The notes below the pieces were generated by a model that was given only the letters and a program-made list of their open reading frames with translations, had not been told where the DNA came from and did not search any database. A stretch of 64,000 nucleotides of DNA from Synechococcus elongatus PCC 11801 (GTDB lineage: Bacteria; Cyanobacteriota; Cyanobacteriia; Synechococcales; Synechococcaceae). Position numbers and translations under genes: made by a program. Positions 18,041 to 27,135 of the stretch are shown in pieces (position 1 is the stretch's first letter; each line of letters begins with the position of its first letter). The stretch lies in NCBI RefSeq assembly GCF_003846445.2, contig NZ_CP030139.2, positions 496,001 to 560,000 of the forward strand, given 5' to 3'.

Positions 18041-19108
18041 ATGACTTTGACGACCGCGGCTGTTTTGGATGCTCTGCGTCCCGTAGAAGATCCTGAGCTC
18101 CGTCGCAGCTTGGTGGAACTCAACATGATTCGCGATGTGGCGATCGCGGGTGATCAGGTTAGTTTTCGGCTGGTTCTGACGACGCCGGCTTGTCCGTTGC
18201 GTGAGTTCATCGTGGCAGATTGCGAAAAAGCGGTGAAAGCCCTACCGGGTGTCGCCACTGTCAATATCGACGTTGGGGCCGAAATTCCCCAGCAACGCAG
18301 CCTGCCCGATCGCCAAGGCATTGGCGGCGTGCGCAATATTCTGGCGATCTCCAGCGGTAAGGGCGGGGTCGGCAAAAGCACCGTCTCGGTCAACACTGCT
18401 GTTGCTCTGGCCAAAGCAGGGGCACGAGTGGGTCTGCTCGATGCGGATATCTACGGACCCAATACCCCCACTATGCTCGGGGTTGCCGATGCTCAGCCGC
18501 AGGTCAAGCCCAGTCCTCAAGGGGACATCCTGATTCCGATTGAGACCCACGGAATCAAGCTGGTATCGATGGCCTTTTTGATTGACCCCGATCAGCCGGT
18601 GATGTGGCGGGGGCCTATGCTCAACGGCATCATTCGCCAGTTTCTCTATCAGACAGAATGGGGCGAACTGGACTACCTGATCGTTGATATGCCACCGGGA
18701 ACGGGGGACGCCCAACTGACGCTAGCCCAAGCGGTGCCTCTGGCTGGAGCGGTGATTGTCACAACGCCGCAAACGGTGTCCTTGCTGGATTCGCGCAAGG
18801 GCTTACGGATGTTCCAGCAGCTCAAGGTGCCGGTGTTGGGCATTGTCGAGAACATGAGCTTCTTCATTCCGCCGGATCTGCCCGATCGCCGCTACGACAT
18901 TTTTGGTTCCGGCGGTGGCGAGAAAACCGCTCGCGAGCTAGAAGTGCCCCTGCTAGGGGGTATTCCCCTCGAAATTCCGCTGCGGGAAGGCGGCGACCGC
19001 GGTGTACCGATCGTGGTCAGTCAGCCCGAATCCGCCTCGGCACAAGCCTTAACTGCGATCGCCCAAAAGATGGCAGCTGCCATCTCCGTCGCTGCGTTGA
19101 CGCCATAA
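18041..19108 (+). CDS. mrp: Mrp/NBP35-family P-loop ATPase, Fe-S cluster carrier
   Basis: The 355 residues have an N-terminal MIP18/DUF59 domain (~1-90, DALRPVEDPELRRSLVELNM) and a ParA-like ATPase with deviant Walker A SSGKGGVGKSTVSVN, DADIYGPNTP and DMPPGTGDAQLTL. Family members bind and transfer Fe-S clusters. The CxxC pair usual in bacterial Mrp/ApbC after the ENMSxF motif is missing: here ENMSFFIPPDLPDRRYDIFG has no cysteine. From memory this is also true of other cyanobacterial Mrp proteins, so cluster ligation must differ. It is 49 bases upstream of rodA. Confidence 0.9.
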   Translation: MTLTTAAVLDALRPVEDPELRRSLVELNMIRDVAIAGDQVSFRLVLTTPACPLREFIVADCEKAVKALPGVATVNIDVGAEIPQQRSLPDRQGIGGVRNILAISSGKGGVGKSTVSVNTAVALAKAGARVGLLDADIYGPNTPTMLGVADAQPQVKPSPQGDILIPIETHGIKLVSMAFLIDPDQPVMWRGPMLNGIIRQFLYQTEWGELDYLIVDMPPGTGDAQLTLAQAVPLAGAVIVTTPQTVSLLDSRKGLRMFQQLKVPVLGIVENMSFFIPPDLPDRRYDIFGSGGGEKTARELEVPLLGGIPLEIPLREGGDRGVPIVVSQPESASAQALTAIAQKMAAAISVAALTP

Positions 19109-19157
19109 GCAAGGCTAGAAAGCTACCCTGCCTTAAGGACTTGCTCTGAGGACATTC

Positions 19158-20423
19158 ATGCTGGCTCGCAGCTTTCGGTTTGGACAGTGGCGCCAACGGT
19201 TTGCCTTTCTCGACGCTTGGAAGGATCTAGATCGCTGGCTGCTGTTTATTCCGATCGGGCTGACGCTGCTGGGTGGTCTCCTGATCCGCAGTACTCAAGC
19301 CAATCAGGACTTTGCAGACTGGTGGCAACACTGGATTACTGGCGCGGTGGGTGTGGGACTGGCGCTGGCGATCGCCCGTTGGCGCTATGACAACTGGCTG
19401 AAGCTGCAGTGGTGGCTCTATGGCGCCACCTGCCTCTCGCTGATTGCGGTGCGCTTTGTGGGAACCACTGCACTGGGAGCCGAACGCTGGATCAGTATTG
19501 GCGGCTTCAACGTCCAGCCCTCAGAGTTTGCCAAACCGCTGATGATTGTTGTGCTGGCGGGCATTTTGAGCCGCGAGACCGCCGATCGCCTCCCAGGACT
19601 ACTGAAAGCGATCGCCATCATGTCAGTCCCTTGGCTGTTGATCTTCCTGCAGCCCAACCTTGGGACGTCCTTGATCTTTGGGGCGATTGTCTTTGGCATG
19701 CTCTACTGGGCCAATGCCAAACCAGGTTGGCTCTTATTGATGCTGTCGCCATTGCCCTCAGCCATTTTGTTTGAGGCGCTGCCTTGGGTCTGGCCCATCT
19801 GGCTGGGCTGGATGACCTATGTGGGCTGGCAAAGTTTCGCGTGGCACTGGCGTGGCGCGATCGGAGCATTACTGACCAATATTACCAGTGGGGTTGTTGC
19901 CGGTTGGGCTTGGGAAAACCTGTTGCAGGACTACCAACGCGACCGGCTGATCCTCTTTCTCGATCCCAACAAGGACCCACTTGGGGGCGGCTATAACCTG
20001 ATTCAAGCGCGGATTGCGATCGGGGCAGGGGGACTCTGGGGGCAAGGGCTGCATCAGGGCACGCAAACCCAGTTGCGCTTCATTCCAGAGCAGCACACGG
20101 ACTTCATCTTCTCAGCGGTGGGTGAAGAGTTGGGCTTTGTTGGCTCGATCGCAGTCATCCTGCTGTTCTGGTTGGTGTGCTGGCGGTTGATTGCGATCGC
20201 GACCAGTGCCCGCGACAACTTTGGCTCATTGCTGGCGATCGGGGTGCTCTCGATGCTGGTCTTCCAGATTGTCATCAATATTTCGATGACGATTGGACTT
20301 GGCCCAGTCACGGGTATTCCGCTGCCTTGGCTCAGCTATGGGCGATCGGCACTTCTCGCCAATTTCATCGCGATTGGCATTGTGGAGTCGGTTTGGCGCT
20401 TCCGACAGATCAGCCGCTACTAA
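19158..20423 (+). CDS. rodA: Rod-shape SEDS glycosyltransferase RodA
   Basis: A 421-residue polytopic protein of the SEDS family, which polymerises peptidoglycan glycan strands for side-wall growth at the inner membrane. About ten hydrophobic segments are visible. Conserved blocks: LGAERWISIGGFNVQPSEFAK region, the large loop with GGLWGQGLHQGTQTQL and the IPEQHTDFIFSAVGEELGF motif, and the terminal TGIPLPWLSYGRSAL. The sequence is closer to RodA than FtsW (IPEQHTDFIF). It converges on the helicase gene with a 26-base gap. Confidence 0.92.
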   Translation: MLARSFRFGQWRQRFAFLDAWKDLDRWLLFIPIGLTLLGGLLIRSTQANQDFADWWQHWITGAVGVGLALAIARWRYDNWLKLQWWLYGATCLSLIAVRFVGTTALGAERWISIGGFNVQPSEFAKPLMIVVLAGILSRETADRLPGLLKAIAIMSVPWLLIFLQPNLGTSLIFGAIVFGMLYWANAKPGWLLLMLSPLPSAILFEALPWVWPIWLGWMTYVGWQSFAWHWRGAIGALLTNITSGVVAGWAWENLLQDYQRDRLILFLDPNKDPLGGGYNLIQARIAIGAGGLWGQGLHQGTQTQLRFIPEQHTDFIFSAVGEELGFVGSIAVILLFWLVCWRLIAIATSARDNFGSLLAIGVLSMLVFQIVINISMTIGLGPVTGIPLPWLSYGRSALLANFIAIGIVESVWRFRQISRY

Positions 20424-20449
20424 CTTCCCTCGGTTTTCATCCATGCCGG

Positions 20450-23400
20450 TCAAACCGCGATCGCGATCGTCGGATAGAGGGCAGCCGGAATTGGGTGATG
20501 AAGTCGCCAGCGAATTGCCATCGGGCGATCGCCTTGATGTCTGACGTAATCGGCAAATCCTAGACAGAGAAACGGCAGGGTTTGTCCATTCTGTTGGCGG
20601 CTTTCACGGACAAACAAAATCACATGACTGCCACGATCGCGGTGGTGGATATAGCGTTGTCCAGTGGGAGAAGTAGCGCGGGTTGTACTCTGGCTTTCCC
20701 AATGAAACTCCGTAGGACTGATGGCATAGTCGTTGTAGCGAGTCGTGGGCGAGAACAGTTTCTCCGACTTTTTCAGAGTGACGAAGAGTAGATCAGTTTG
20801 ACTCGTTGGCTCAAAATAAACACCTTCACGGCTGAGGTAGCGTTGTTGATCATTGAGCGCTCCAAAGGCGGCCAGAATTTCGGCGCGGCTATAGCGACCG
20901 TGCACTTGTAGCGGAATGGGTTGCGTCCAGCTGAGCGGCCGAACTAGATGATCGGTGGATTCCACCAGGAATTCGAACAAGGCTTGCAGTTCTTCCCGAA
21001 TCGCGATCGCGGCCCAAAAACGTGAAAGCGCTTCAGACAAAGCAACATACTGCTTCCCCGTTCCCCACACTTGCACCATCAGCATTTGCCAGAGACGCTG
21101 TTCTCGCGAACTACAGTGCTGCAGATCCGGTGGTGTTGGCTGACTCAACTGTTGCTGATAGAACTGCAGTCGCTGCGGATCATCTATGTGGGAGAGGTTA
21201 GCGATCGCACGCCCCAAGCGATCTTCATCGGGATGCGGGGAATCCCGGCGCCAACCAAGGTCGCGCTGCAGACGAGTCCACGATCCGGCCAAGCGATAGA
21301 AATCTGCTAACTCTAATCCCAGTGCGGTTAAGAATTCTGGTAAAGAACAGCGGCCAAGACGGGCAGCTTCTTGCAACAGTTGCGATCGCCGGCTCGGTAG
21401 GCTCTGCTTGAGATTATCGAGAATGATCCCCTGGGCAACGCGATCGAGTTGCAGACTACAGCCAGCCGGCAGAAAGGGGAATTCCTGCTCTAATTGCTCT
21501 TTGAATTGTTGGCGACTGCCCCCCAACAAAGCTCGATAGCGCCAGTCATAGCGAAACTGCCGATGCGCTTGACCAATAAAATCCAAAACAGTCAGGCAGT
21601 CTTTACCAGGATGGAGCCGGAGTCCGCGCCCGAGCTGCTGCAGAAAAACCGTGGCAGACTCCGTGGGGCGCAACAGCAGAATCGTATTGATCTCCGGAAT
21701 ATCTAAACCCTCGTTAAACAGATCGACCGCAAAGATAATCTGCAACTCGCCGCGTCGTAATTGCTGAATAGCTTCCTGACGAGTGTGGCGATCGCAAATA
21801 CCATCCAGGGCGATCGCACCAATGCCAGCTTTTTGAAACTTATACGCCATGTAGTGAGCGTGTTCCACACTGACGCAAAAGCCCAAGGCTCGCATGCGCG
21901 AGACATCAGGCACTTTATCGAACAACTCTTTGAGAATTAGCCGGAGCCGAGCATCATCGCCGGTATAGAGCGCACTCAGCTCTTCACTGACATAGCCACC
22001 CCGACGCCACTGTAAGCGTGAGAGATCAGTGCTGTCGTGAATCCCGAAATAGTGAAAAGGACAGAGCAAGCCTTGATCTAGAGCTGTCCAGAGACGGAGT
22101 TCAGCCGCAATTCGGTTGTCAAACCAATTCAGAATGGTCTCGCCATCACTCCGCTCAGGCGTCGCTGTCAGCCCAAGCAATAGTTGTGGTTGCAGATAGT
22201 CCAGCCAGTGACGATAGCTGTCGGCAGCGGCATGGTGAAACTCATCGACAATCACCACGGCAAAGCGATCGGCTGCGAGTTGATTTGGATCGAGGCTGGC
22301 CAGGGACTGCACCGAAGCAAAGACATGCTGCCACTGCTGAGGCCGCTGACCATCGACGAGTAGTTCACCGAAATCGCCCTGCTTGAGTACCATCCGAAAC
22401 GTGCTGAGGCTTTGCTGCAAAATTTCCTTACGGTGGGCAACAAACAATAGTCGTGGCGAGGCTGTTCCAGCAAATTTGGGAAAGTCGCGGCTCAGGCGTG
22501 CATAGTCCAGCGCTGCCATCACGGTCTTGCCAGTGCCAGTGGCTGCTACAACCAGATTGCGCCAGCGATCGTGCAGGAGCCGTTCTGCTTGCAAACGCTC
22601 CAGAATTTCCTGTTGGTAGGCGTAGGGATGGATATCGAAGAAAGCGATTGTGGCCGAGGTATCCGATTGCTCACGACCCAAGGCGCGATCGAAGCGGTAC
22701 TGCTCTTGCTCACTCGCTCGATAGGGCTCAAACTCGCCTTCTTCCCAGTAGCTCTCAAAGGCGGCTTGAAATTTACTCAAAATGCTGGGGTTATCAACAC
22801 CCGAGAGACGTACATTCCACTCCAGCCCATCTTGCAGCGCCGCAGTCGAGAGGTTGGATGAGCCGATATAGGCTGTGTCGTAGCCACTCTGACGATGAAA
22901 AAACCAAGCTTTGGCATGGAGACGAGTGCGGCGGGTGTCGTAGCTCACCCGTACTTCTGCACCTTGCCCAACCAGCCAATCTAACGCCCGGCGATCAGTT
23001 GCTCCTAGATAAACCGTGGTGAGGACGCGCAGCGATCGCCCGCTTTCCAAATAGGTTTTGAGTCGGTCTTGCAGCAGTCGTAGCCCAGACCACTTGATAA
23101 AGGCACAGAGGAGATCGACGCGATCGGCAGAGGGTAATTCATGCTGTAGCGCCTGTCCGACATTCGGTTCGCCCGTGGCATTGACCAGTAGCGTACTGTC
23201 GCTGAGCGGAATCAGGGGCCGACTGACACCGGCTTGTCCGGGGAGCAGCCGGTGGCTACGAATCTCCGTCAGTCGTTGACTGGGATTGAGGAGCTGATCG
23301 TCCGTCACGATCGCTTTTGGAGCTGCCGTTTGTAAGACTTCAACCAGACGGTTGATCAGCTCAATCTGCGCTGCGACCTTATCCTTCCCACTGAGATGGG

Positions 23401-23572
23401 GCAGGGCGATCACCACCAGGCTGCGGAGGTAGTGCGCTAATTGCTGGGGCGCCTCAGCAGGATCCAGATTCTCGAGATCAATCCTGTTTGTTGGAACTTG
23501 CTGTAACTGCCGCTGCAGGCCAAGAGAAATCAACTGCTCATAGAGACCCGTCGGCAGCGGCTCCTGAACCAT
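20450..23572 (-). CDS. PLD-like nuclease / SF2 helicase / DUF3427 protein
   Basis: A large protein of 1040 residues from the ATG at 23572 (a TTG at 23587 would add five). In order: an N-terminal helical region, a phospholipase D-like domain with a single HxK (H219, K221, then IGSSNLSTAAL), an SF2 helicase core with GTGKT (~346-350), DEFHHA as motif II, TATPERSDGE as motif III and QLGRGLR as motif VI, then a C-terminal DUF3427-like region. It is likely to bind and translocate on nucleic acid and perhaps cut it. Such proteins are patchy in bacteria and often discussed as defence genes; no other defence gene is adjacent here. Confidence 0.88.
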   Translation of the reverse strand: MVQEPLPTGLYEQLISLGLQRQLQQVPTNRIDLENLDPAEAPQQLAHYLRSLVVIALPHLSGKDKVAAQIELINRLVEVLQTAAPKAIVTDDQLLNPSQRLTEIRSHRLLPGQAGVSRPLIPLSDSTLLVNATGEPNVGQALQHELPSADRVDLLCAFIKWSGLRLLQDRLKTYLESGRSLRVLTTVYLGATDRRALDWLVGQGAEVRVSYDTRRTRLHAKAWFFHRQSGYDTAYIGSSNLSTAALQDGLEWNVRLSGVDNPSILSKFQAAFESYWEEGEFEPYRASEQEQYRFDRALGREQSDTSATIAFFDIHPYAYQQEILERLQAERLLHDRWRNLVVAATGTGKTVMAALDYARLSRDFPKFAGTASPRLLFVAHRKEILQQSLSTFRMVLKQGDFGELLVDGQRPQQWQHVFASVQSLASLDPNQLAADRFAVVIVDEFHHAAADSYRHWLDYLQPQLLLGLTATPERSDGETILNWFDNRIAAELRLWTALDQGLLCPFHYFGIHDSTDLSRLQWRRGGYVSEELSALYTGDDARLRLILKELFDKVPDVSRMRALGFCVSVEHAHYMAYKFQKAGIGAIALDGICDRHTRQEAIQQLRRGELQIIFAVDLFNEGLDIPEINTILLLRPTESATVFLQQLGRGLRLHPGKDCLTVLDFIGQAHRQFRYDWRYRALLGGSRQQFKEQLEQEFPFLPAGCSLQLDRVAQGIILDNLKQSLPSRRSQLLQEAARLGRCSLPEFLTALGLELADFYRLAGSWTRLQRDLGWRRDSPHPDEDRLGRAIANLSHIDDPQRLQFYQQQLSQPTPPDLQHCSSREQRLWQMLMVQVWGTGKQYVALSEALSRFWAAIAIREELQALFEFLVESTDHLVRPLSWTQPIPLQVHGRYSRAEILAAFGALNDQQRYLSREGVYFEPTSQTDLLFVTLKKSEKLFSPTTRYNDYAISPTEFHWESQSTTRATSPTGQRYIHHRDRGSHVILFVRESRQQNGQTLPFLCLGFADYVRHQGDRPMAIRWRLHHPIPAALYPTIAIAV

Positions 23573-23695
23573 AGCGATCGACTGCAATTAAAACCCCAGT
23601 ATGCGATTGCTCCTCAGTGCTGAGAAGCTATCTCAGGGGAAAAACAGTCCGCAGATGCAATCGTCTACTCAGTCGCAAGATCTCGGTTCAGCAAT

Positions 23696-23731
23696 AAAAA
23701 AGTTCGGACGCCAAGCACCGCGCCCAAACTT
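23696..23731 (-). terminator. Rho-independent terminator of the sigma factor gene
   Basis: A 12-bp stem (23700-23711 with 23720-23731, two G-U pairs) closes an 8-base loop, and on the minus strand is followed by a U-rich tract (TTTTTTAT). It lies 36 bases beyond the sigma gene stop. A strong intrinsic terminator. Confidence 0.85.
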
Positions 23732-23766
23732 CTTGCAGATCCCGTTCTCATTCCCCGAAGGTGCTA

Positions 23767-24699
23767 TCAGACAGCAATCCGCGATCGCTTGGTCAAGTTG
23801 CGCAGTTTTCGTAGGGCTTTGACTTCTACCTGCCGGACGCGCTCCCGCGAGACCTCCATCATTCGACCGATCTCTGCCAAGGTGTGCCGCTCGCCATCAC
23901 CCAGACCAAAGCGGAGATAGAGCACCTGGCGCTCTTGGGGGGTCAGATGCTCGAGCCAAGCATCGAGCTGCTCGCGCTGCATCGCACTTTCCATGAGATC
24001 CATGGGTTCACTGCCGTTGGGATCGGCAATCAATTCACCCAAGAAGCTCTTGCCGTCGTCGCCGCTGACCGGAGCATCCAAGCTGGTGCACTGGCGCGAC
24101 TGGCGCAAAATCGTTTCGAGGTCTTGGAGCGGCAGCTGCACTGCTTCGGCAATTTCTTGGCGCGAGGGCAGACGGCCAAGCTCATGGGCCAGCTCGCGGG
24201 TGACCTTGCGAATTTGACTCAGCCGTTCAGTTAAGTGAACGGGTAGGCGAATCGTACGAGATTGGCAGGCGATCGCCCGTGTCATGCTCTGGCGAATCCA
24301 CCAGAAAGCGTAGGTCGAGAATTTATAGCCCTTGGAAGGATCGAATTTCTCGACAGCGCGCTCAAGACCCAAGGCACCTTCTTGGATGAGGTCGAGAAAC
24401 TCGAGACCCTTACCCTGGTATTTCTTTGCGACCGAGACGACAAGACGCAGGTTTGCCTTGATCATTCGCTCTTTGGCGCGTTGCCCGAGCTGAATCGCTG
24501 CGGTCTCTGCCTCGGTAAAAGAGCGATCGCTGGAAGCGTCTTCAAGCAGGTTCATCATCACCTGCACTTTCTGACCCAACTCGATTTCCTGATCTGCAGT
24601 GAGCAGCGGAATTCGACCAATAGAGCTGAGGTACCAGCTCACGTTATCTCTTGTTCGTCGCTGAGCCGTCGCGACAGCATGGGCCGAAGCACTTGCCAT
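23767..24699 (-). CDS. Group 2 RNA polymerase sigma factor (RpoD-like)
   Basis: 310 residues with a short N-terminus and all sigma-70 regions: 1.2 (DNVSWYLSSIGRIPLLTADQ), 2 (LIQEGALGLERAVEKFDPSK, YAFWWIRQSMTRAI), 3 (LTERLSQIRKVTRELAHELG) and 4 (LGDGERHTLAEIGRMMEVSR). It lacks the long acidic N-terminal 1.1 region of the primary factor, hence group 2 (SigB-E type); cyanobacteria have several and I cannot assign the exact one. The ATG at 24699 has GGGGG just upstream; an ATG at 24717 lacks a site. Its 3' end has a strong terminator, and the 5' region is AT-rich and shared with a divergent small ORF. Confidence 0.92.
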   Translation of the reverse strand: MASASAHAVATAQRRTRDNVSWYLSSIGRIPLLTADQEIELGQKVQVMMNLLEDASSDRSFTEAETAAIQLGQRAKERMIKANLRLVVSVAKKYQGKGLEFLDLIQEGALGLERAVEKFDPSKGYKFSTYAFWWIRQSMTRAIACQSRTIRLPVHLTERLSQIRKVTRELAHELGRLPSRQEIAEAVQLPLQDLETILRQSRQCTSLDAPVSGDDGKSFLGELIADPNGSEPMDLMESAMQREQLDAWLEHLTPQERQVLYLRFGLGDGERHTLAEIGRMMEVSRERVRQVEVKALRKLRNLTKRSRIAV

Positions 24700-24903
24700 A
24701 CGCACCCCCGAAAGCATTAAGAGAAAAATGCAGCAAAACGATGATTTAAATCAAGGCTCTTAAGGTTATCTTCAGATTAGGAATGTGTCGAAAATGTAAG
24801 AGGGATTACAGTTTCTTCACTAATCCATGACTCTGATATAACTACAGCTTAACGAAGTTCTGCCATCATGGGCGCATCTCTGCTGAACTCTGAAAATTTC
24901 TGT

Positions 24904-25065
24904 ATGGCTGACTACAAGTTACCCGCATCTTTCTTTGTCGAAGTAAATGGCCAATCCCTAGAATTTTGCGATCGCCAGTCGGCGCTTGAGTTCCTGCAAA
25001 GACTCTACCAGCCTAAGGAACAGCAGTGGCGAGTCATCAGTCGTTCCAGCAGTGATCGCGGTTAG
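24904..25065 (+). CDS. Small protein, 53 aa, function unknown
   Basis: A 53-residue ORF opening MADYKLPASFFVEVNGQSLE, with a short beta-like stretch then a helix (DRQSALEFLQRLYQP). In-frame starts exist upstream (24868); the ATG at 24904 gives the most natural protein. It is divergent from the sigma factor gene. Not recognised; moderately supported by composition and a HIP1-type site within it. Confidence 0.45.
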   Translation: MADYKLPASFFVEVNGQSLEFCDRQSALEFLQRLYQPKEQQWRVISRSSSDRG

Positions 25066-25531
25066 AGACTGCCGTTCTCGCGAAACCCGTTCGCAGCACT
25101 GATAGTGTCAGCTTAAGCAATAAAAAAGTAAAACTTCTCAATATCTGAAGGCCTAAAGTTTCAGCGTTCGTTATTTAAATTCCGTTACTGATTGCAGGAG
25201 ATTACTCAACCGCTCTCTGCACTAAGTGACACTTGAGGCTTGTCGCAAAATCTGTGTTGCCAACGCGCTCGGAATCGTGTTGAAGTGATTGCCAGCGCTA
25301 GGTTGCCGCTCTCAGGACCGATGAAAGCGCAAAATTTTTGACTCAAACACGCACAAGGGTAACACCAGCGTTTTAGCCTGAACCTCGCCTTGATACGTAC
25401 GGACGATCGCTTCAGTGCATCCACTGAGCTCAGGTGCGATCGCGTTGGGATTGCATCATGGCTGCTGACTAAACCCTCAGCCGAAATCCGTGTCAGGATA
25501 CGGGCGACCCTTTGATCAAGCTGAACTTCCT
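25066..25531. other. 466-base intergenic region without a supported gene
   Basis: This lies between the small ORF and peroxiredoxin Q. The first ~150 bases are AT-rich (runs such as AATAAAAAAG near 25120 and TTATTTAAATT near 25171). A 72-codon minus-strand frame (25206-25424) has an unlikely, Arg/Ser/Cys-rich product and I reject it. The region presumably carries the promoter of the peroxiredoxin gene; I see no RNA family. Confidence 0.5.
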
Positions 25532-25984
25532 ATGGCGATCGCAGTTGGTGATGTCGCGCCCGACTTTTCCTTGCCGGCTCAAGATGGTTCGACAGTCTCG
25601 CTGAGTGACTTCCGAGGTCAAAAGCCCGTCGTCCTCTACTTCTATCCCAAGGACGACACGCCGGGTTGCACCATCGAAGCCTGCAGCTTCCGCGATAGCT
25701 ACACCGCCTTTCAAGAGGCTGGTGCAGTGGTGCTGGGGGTCAGTAGCGACTCGGTAGAGTCACACCAGCGCTTTGCGAAAAAGTACAACCTGCCCTTTCA
25801 ACTCCTCAGCGACGAGGGCGATCGTCTGCGCCAGTCCTACGGCGTCCCCAAGACGCTATTTGTGATTCCCGGCCGTGTCACCTACGTGATTGATAAAGAA
25901 GGCAAAGTCCGCCATATCTTTGATTCACTCCTGAATGCCCAAGCCCACATTCAGGAATCGCTGAATATTCTGCGATCGCTCTAA
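25532..25984 (+). CDS. Peroxiredoxin Q (Bcp family)
   Basis: A 150-residue thiol peroxidase reducing H2O2 and organic peroxides with thioredoxin. The N-terminus is AVGDVAPDFSLPAQDGSTVS. The catalytic segment KDDTPGCTIEACSFRD has the peroxidatic cysteine and a resolving cysteine five residues on, the PrxQ arrangement. The ATG at 25532 gives the standard start; a GTG/TTG-type extension from 25490 does not fit the family. No signal peptide, so cytosolic. A GGGGGTG hairpin lies downstream. Confidence 0.92.
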   Translation: MAIAVGDVAPDFSLPAQDGSTVSLSDFRGQKPVVLYFYPKDDTPGCTIEACSFRDSYTAFQEAGAVVLGVSSDSVESHQRFAKKYNLPFQLLSDEGDRLRQSYGVPKTLFVIPGRVTYVIDKEGKVRHIFDSLLNAQAHIQESLNILRSL

Positions 25985-26035
25985 ATCTCGGGCTAACCCA
26001 AGCGTTGAGGACGATACTCAGCAGTCTTGCAAGAT

Positions 26036-26055
26036 GGGGGTGTACTCTCACCCCC
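26036..26055. terminator. Hairpin between convergent genes
   Basis: GGGGGTG (26036-26042) and CACCCCC (26049-26055) form a perfect 7-bp GC-rich stem with a 6-base loop. It lies between the 3' ends of the peroxiredoxin and lipoprotein genes. There is no uridine tract on either strand, so it is only a possible bidirectional terminator. Confidence 0.35.
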
Positions 26056-26118
26056 TGGGATTCCCGCAGCCAACTGCTTCCCTATGGTGCTTGCTCCCTG
26101 CCCATGCCATGAATCCAG

Positions 26119-26661
26119 TTATGGAGAGGTTGCAGGCGCTGGTTCTGGATCTTCCAGCAGCAGCTGCCATTCCTGCGTGGTCGGATTCCACTGGGGCTGG
26201 CGATCGCGACCCACCTGATAGGGTCCCCAATAGAGCCGCGACCCATCGAGGGCAAACGCGACCAGCACATCTTGGGGTTGCAGCTGCAACTTGCCTTGGG
26301 GCAGAGAGAGGAGCAGTCCTTGGGAGCCCACTTCTTGAGGAGCAAAATCCCAATGGACAGGCTCAGTATTTTGGGCGATAGCCGTCTGCTGTAAGACGAC
26401 CCGCACGGGGTGATCGGAACGGTTGGCCACCCGAATCGGAGCCCGATAGGCCGCAGGGTTCGCCGCAATGCGATTGCTCAGCTCGGGGTTCTCGCGCGGC
26501 GAGACCCTATCTTGAAAGCGCGACGGTACCGGCGGGAGTGGTGGCGTTGCCACTGGGGGAGCCGTCTCTCCCAAAGGAGCCTCAACCCCCCAGAATCCGC
26601 TGAGCAGTCCACAGCCTCCCAGCAGGACAGTGAGTAGCAAACCCCCACTCAGCCATCGCAA
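26119..26661 (-). CDS. Putative lipoprotein of unknown function
   Basis: From a TTG at 26661 the product is 180 residues: Arg-Trp, a hydrophobic stretch and a lipobox (LSGGLLLTVLLGGC), then a Pro-rich linker and a beta-rich domain (~70-170, e.g. PIRVANRSDHPVRVVLQQTA and LDGSRLYWGPYQVGR). The frame stays open to 26865, but that longer form would bury the lipobox at residue ~85 and overlap the divergent ycf20 gene. I take the lipobox as evidence for the short form. Family not recognised; envelope-associated by inference. Confidence 0.65.
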   Translation of the reverse strand: MRWLSGGLLLTVLLGGCGLLSGFWGVEAPLGETAPPVATPPLPPVPSRFQDRVSPRENPELSNRIAANPAAYRAPIRVANRSDHPVRVVLQQTAIAQNTEPVHWDFAPQEVGSQGLLLSLPQGKLQLQPQDVLVAFALDGSRLYWGPYQVGRDRQPQWNPTTQEWQLLLEDPEPAPATSP

Positions 26662-26796
26662 GACACGACAGCCCGCCTCGGATTCCTTTTGCAACGACCG
26701 TTCCCCACCTCTACACAGCAAGACTAATATGCTCAGCAGTAGCAATCGTGCCAGAGTCGCGATCGCTGCGGTTCTTTGCCCCAGTTTTTTGCCGAT

Positions 26797-27135
26797 ATGC
26801 AGAATACGCGCCTCAACCAACTGGTGAGTGCCGCAGGCGGTGCGCTCCTGCAGTGGTTCCAGCAACCGTGGCGACGGCTATCGTTGCAGATCATCTGCCT
26901 GCTGTTTGGTTTTTGGCTGATCAACGCGCTGTCTCTTGCCGCAGGGCAGTCCGGCGTCTGGGATCCGAGCTTGGCCGCAATCATCACCCTGTCGGTAGAA
27001 GTCTGTAGCTGGCTGTACTATCGCGGGCCAGGGGCAGGGCAACGCGATCGCAGTCTGCCGTTTCTCCTGCTGCAAAATCTCAAGCTGGGCGCGGTCTATG
27101 CCCTTGCGATGGAAACCCTCAAGATTGGATCTTGA
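26797..27135 (+). CDS. ycf20: Ycf20 / DUF565 family protein
   Basis: 112 residues from ATG 26797: MQNTRLNQLVSAAGGALLQW, then PWRRLSLQIICLLFGFWLIN, then a second hydrophobic segment (AAIITLSVEVCSWLYY). This is the Ycf20 family of cyanobacteria and plastids, linked to thermal dissipation (NPQ) in algae and plants; the molecular role is unknown. Two membrane segments predicted. The 3' end overlaps the glycerate kinase frame by up to 38 bases, suggesting coupling. Confidence 0.85.
   Translation: MQNTRLNQLVSAAGGALLQWFQQPWRRLSLQIICLLFGFWLINALSLAAGQSGVWDPSLAAIITLSVEVCSWLYYRGPGAGQRDRSLPFLLLQNLKLGAVYALAMETLKIGS

Noticed and set aside
25206-25424. 72-codon minus-strand frame in the intergenic region before peroxiredoxin Q
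   Set aside because: Arg/Ser/Cys-rich, no ribosome site, no recognisable pattern.
26662-26865. Upstream extension of the lipoprotein gene
   Set aside because: It would bury the lipobox inside the protein and overlap the divergent ycf20 coding sequence.
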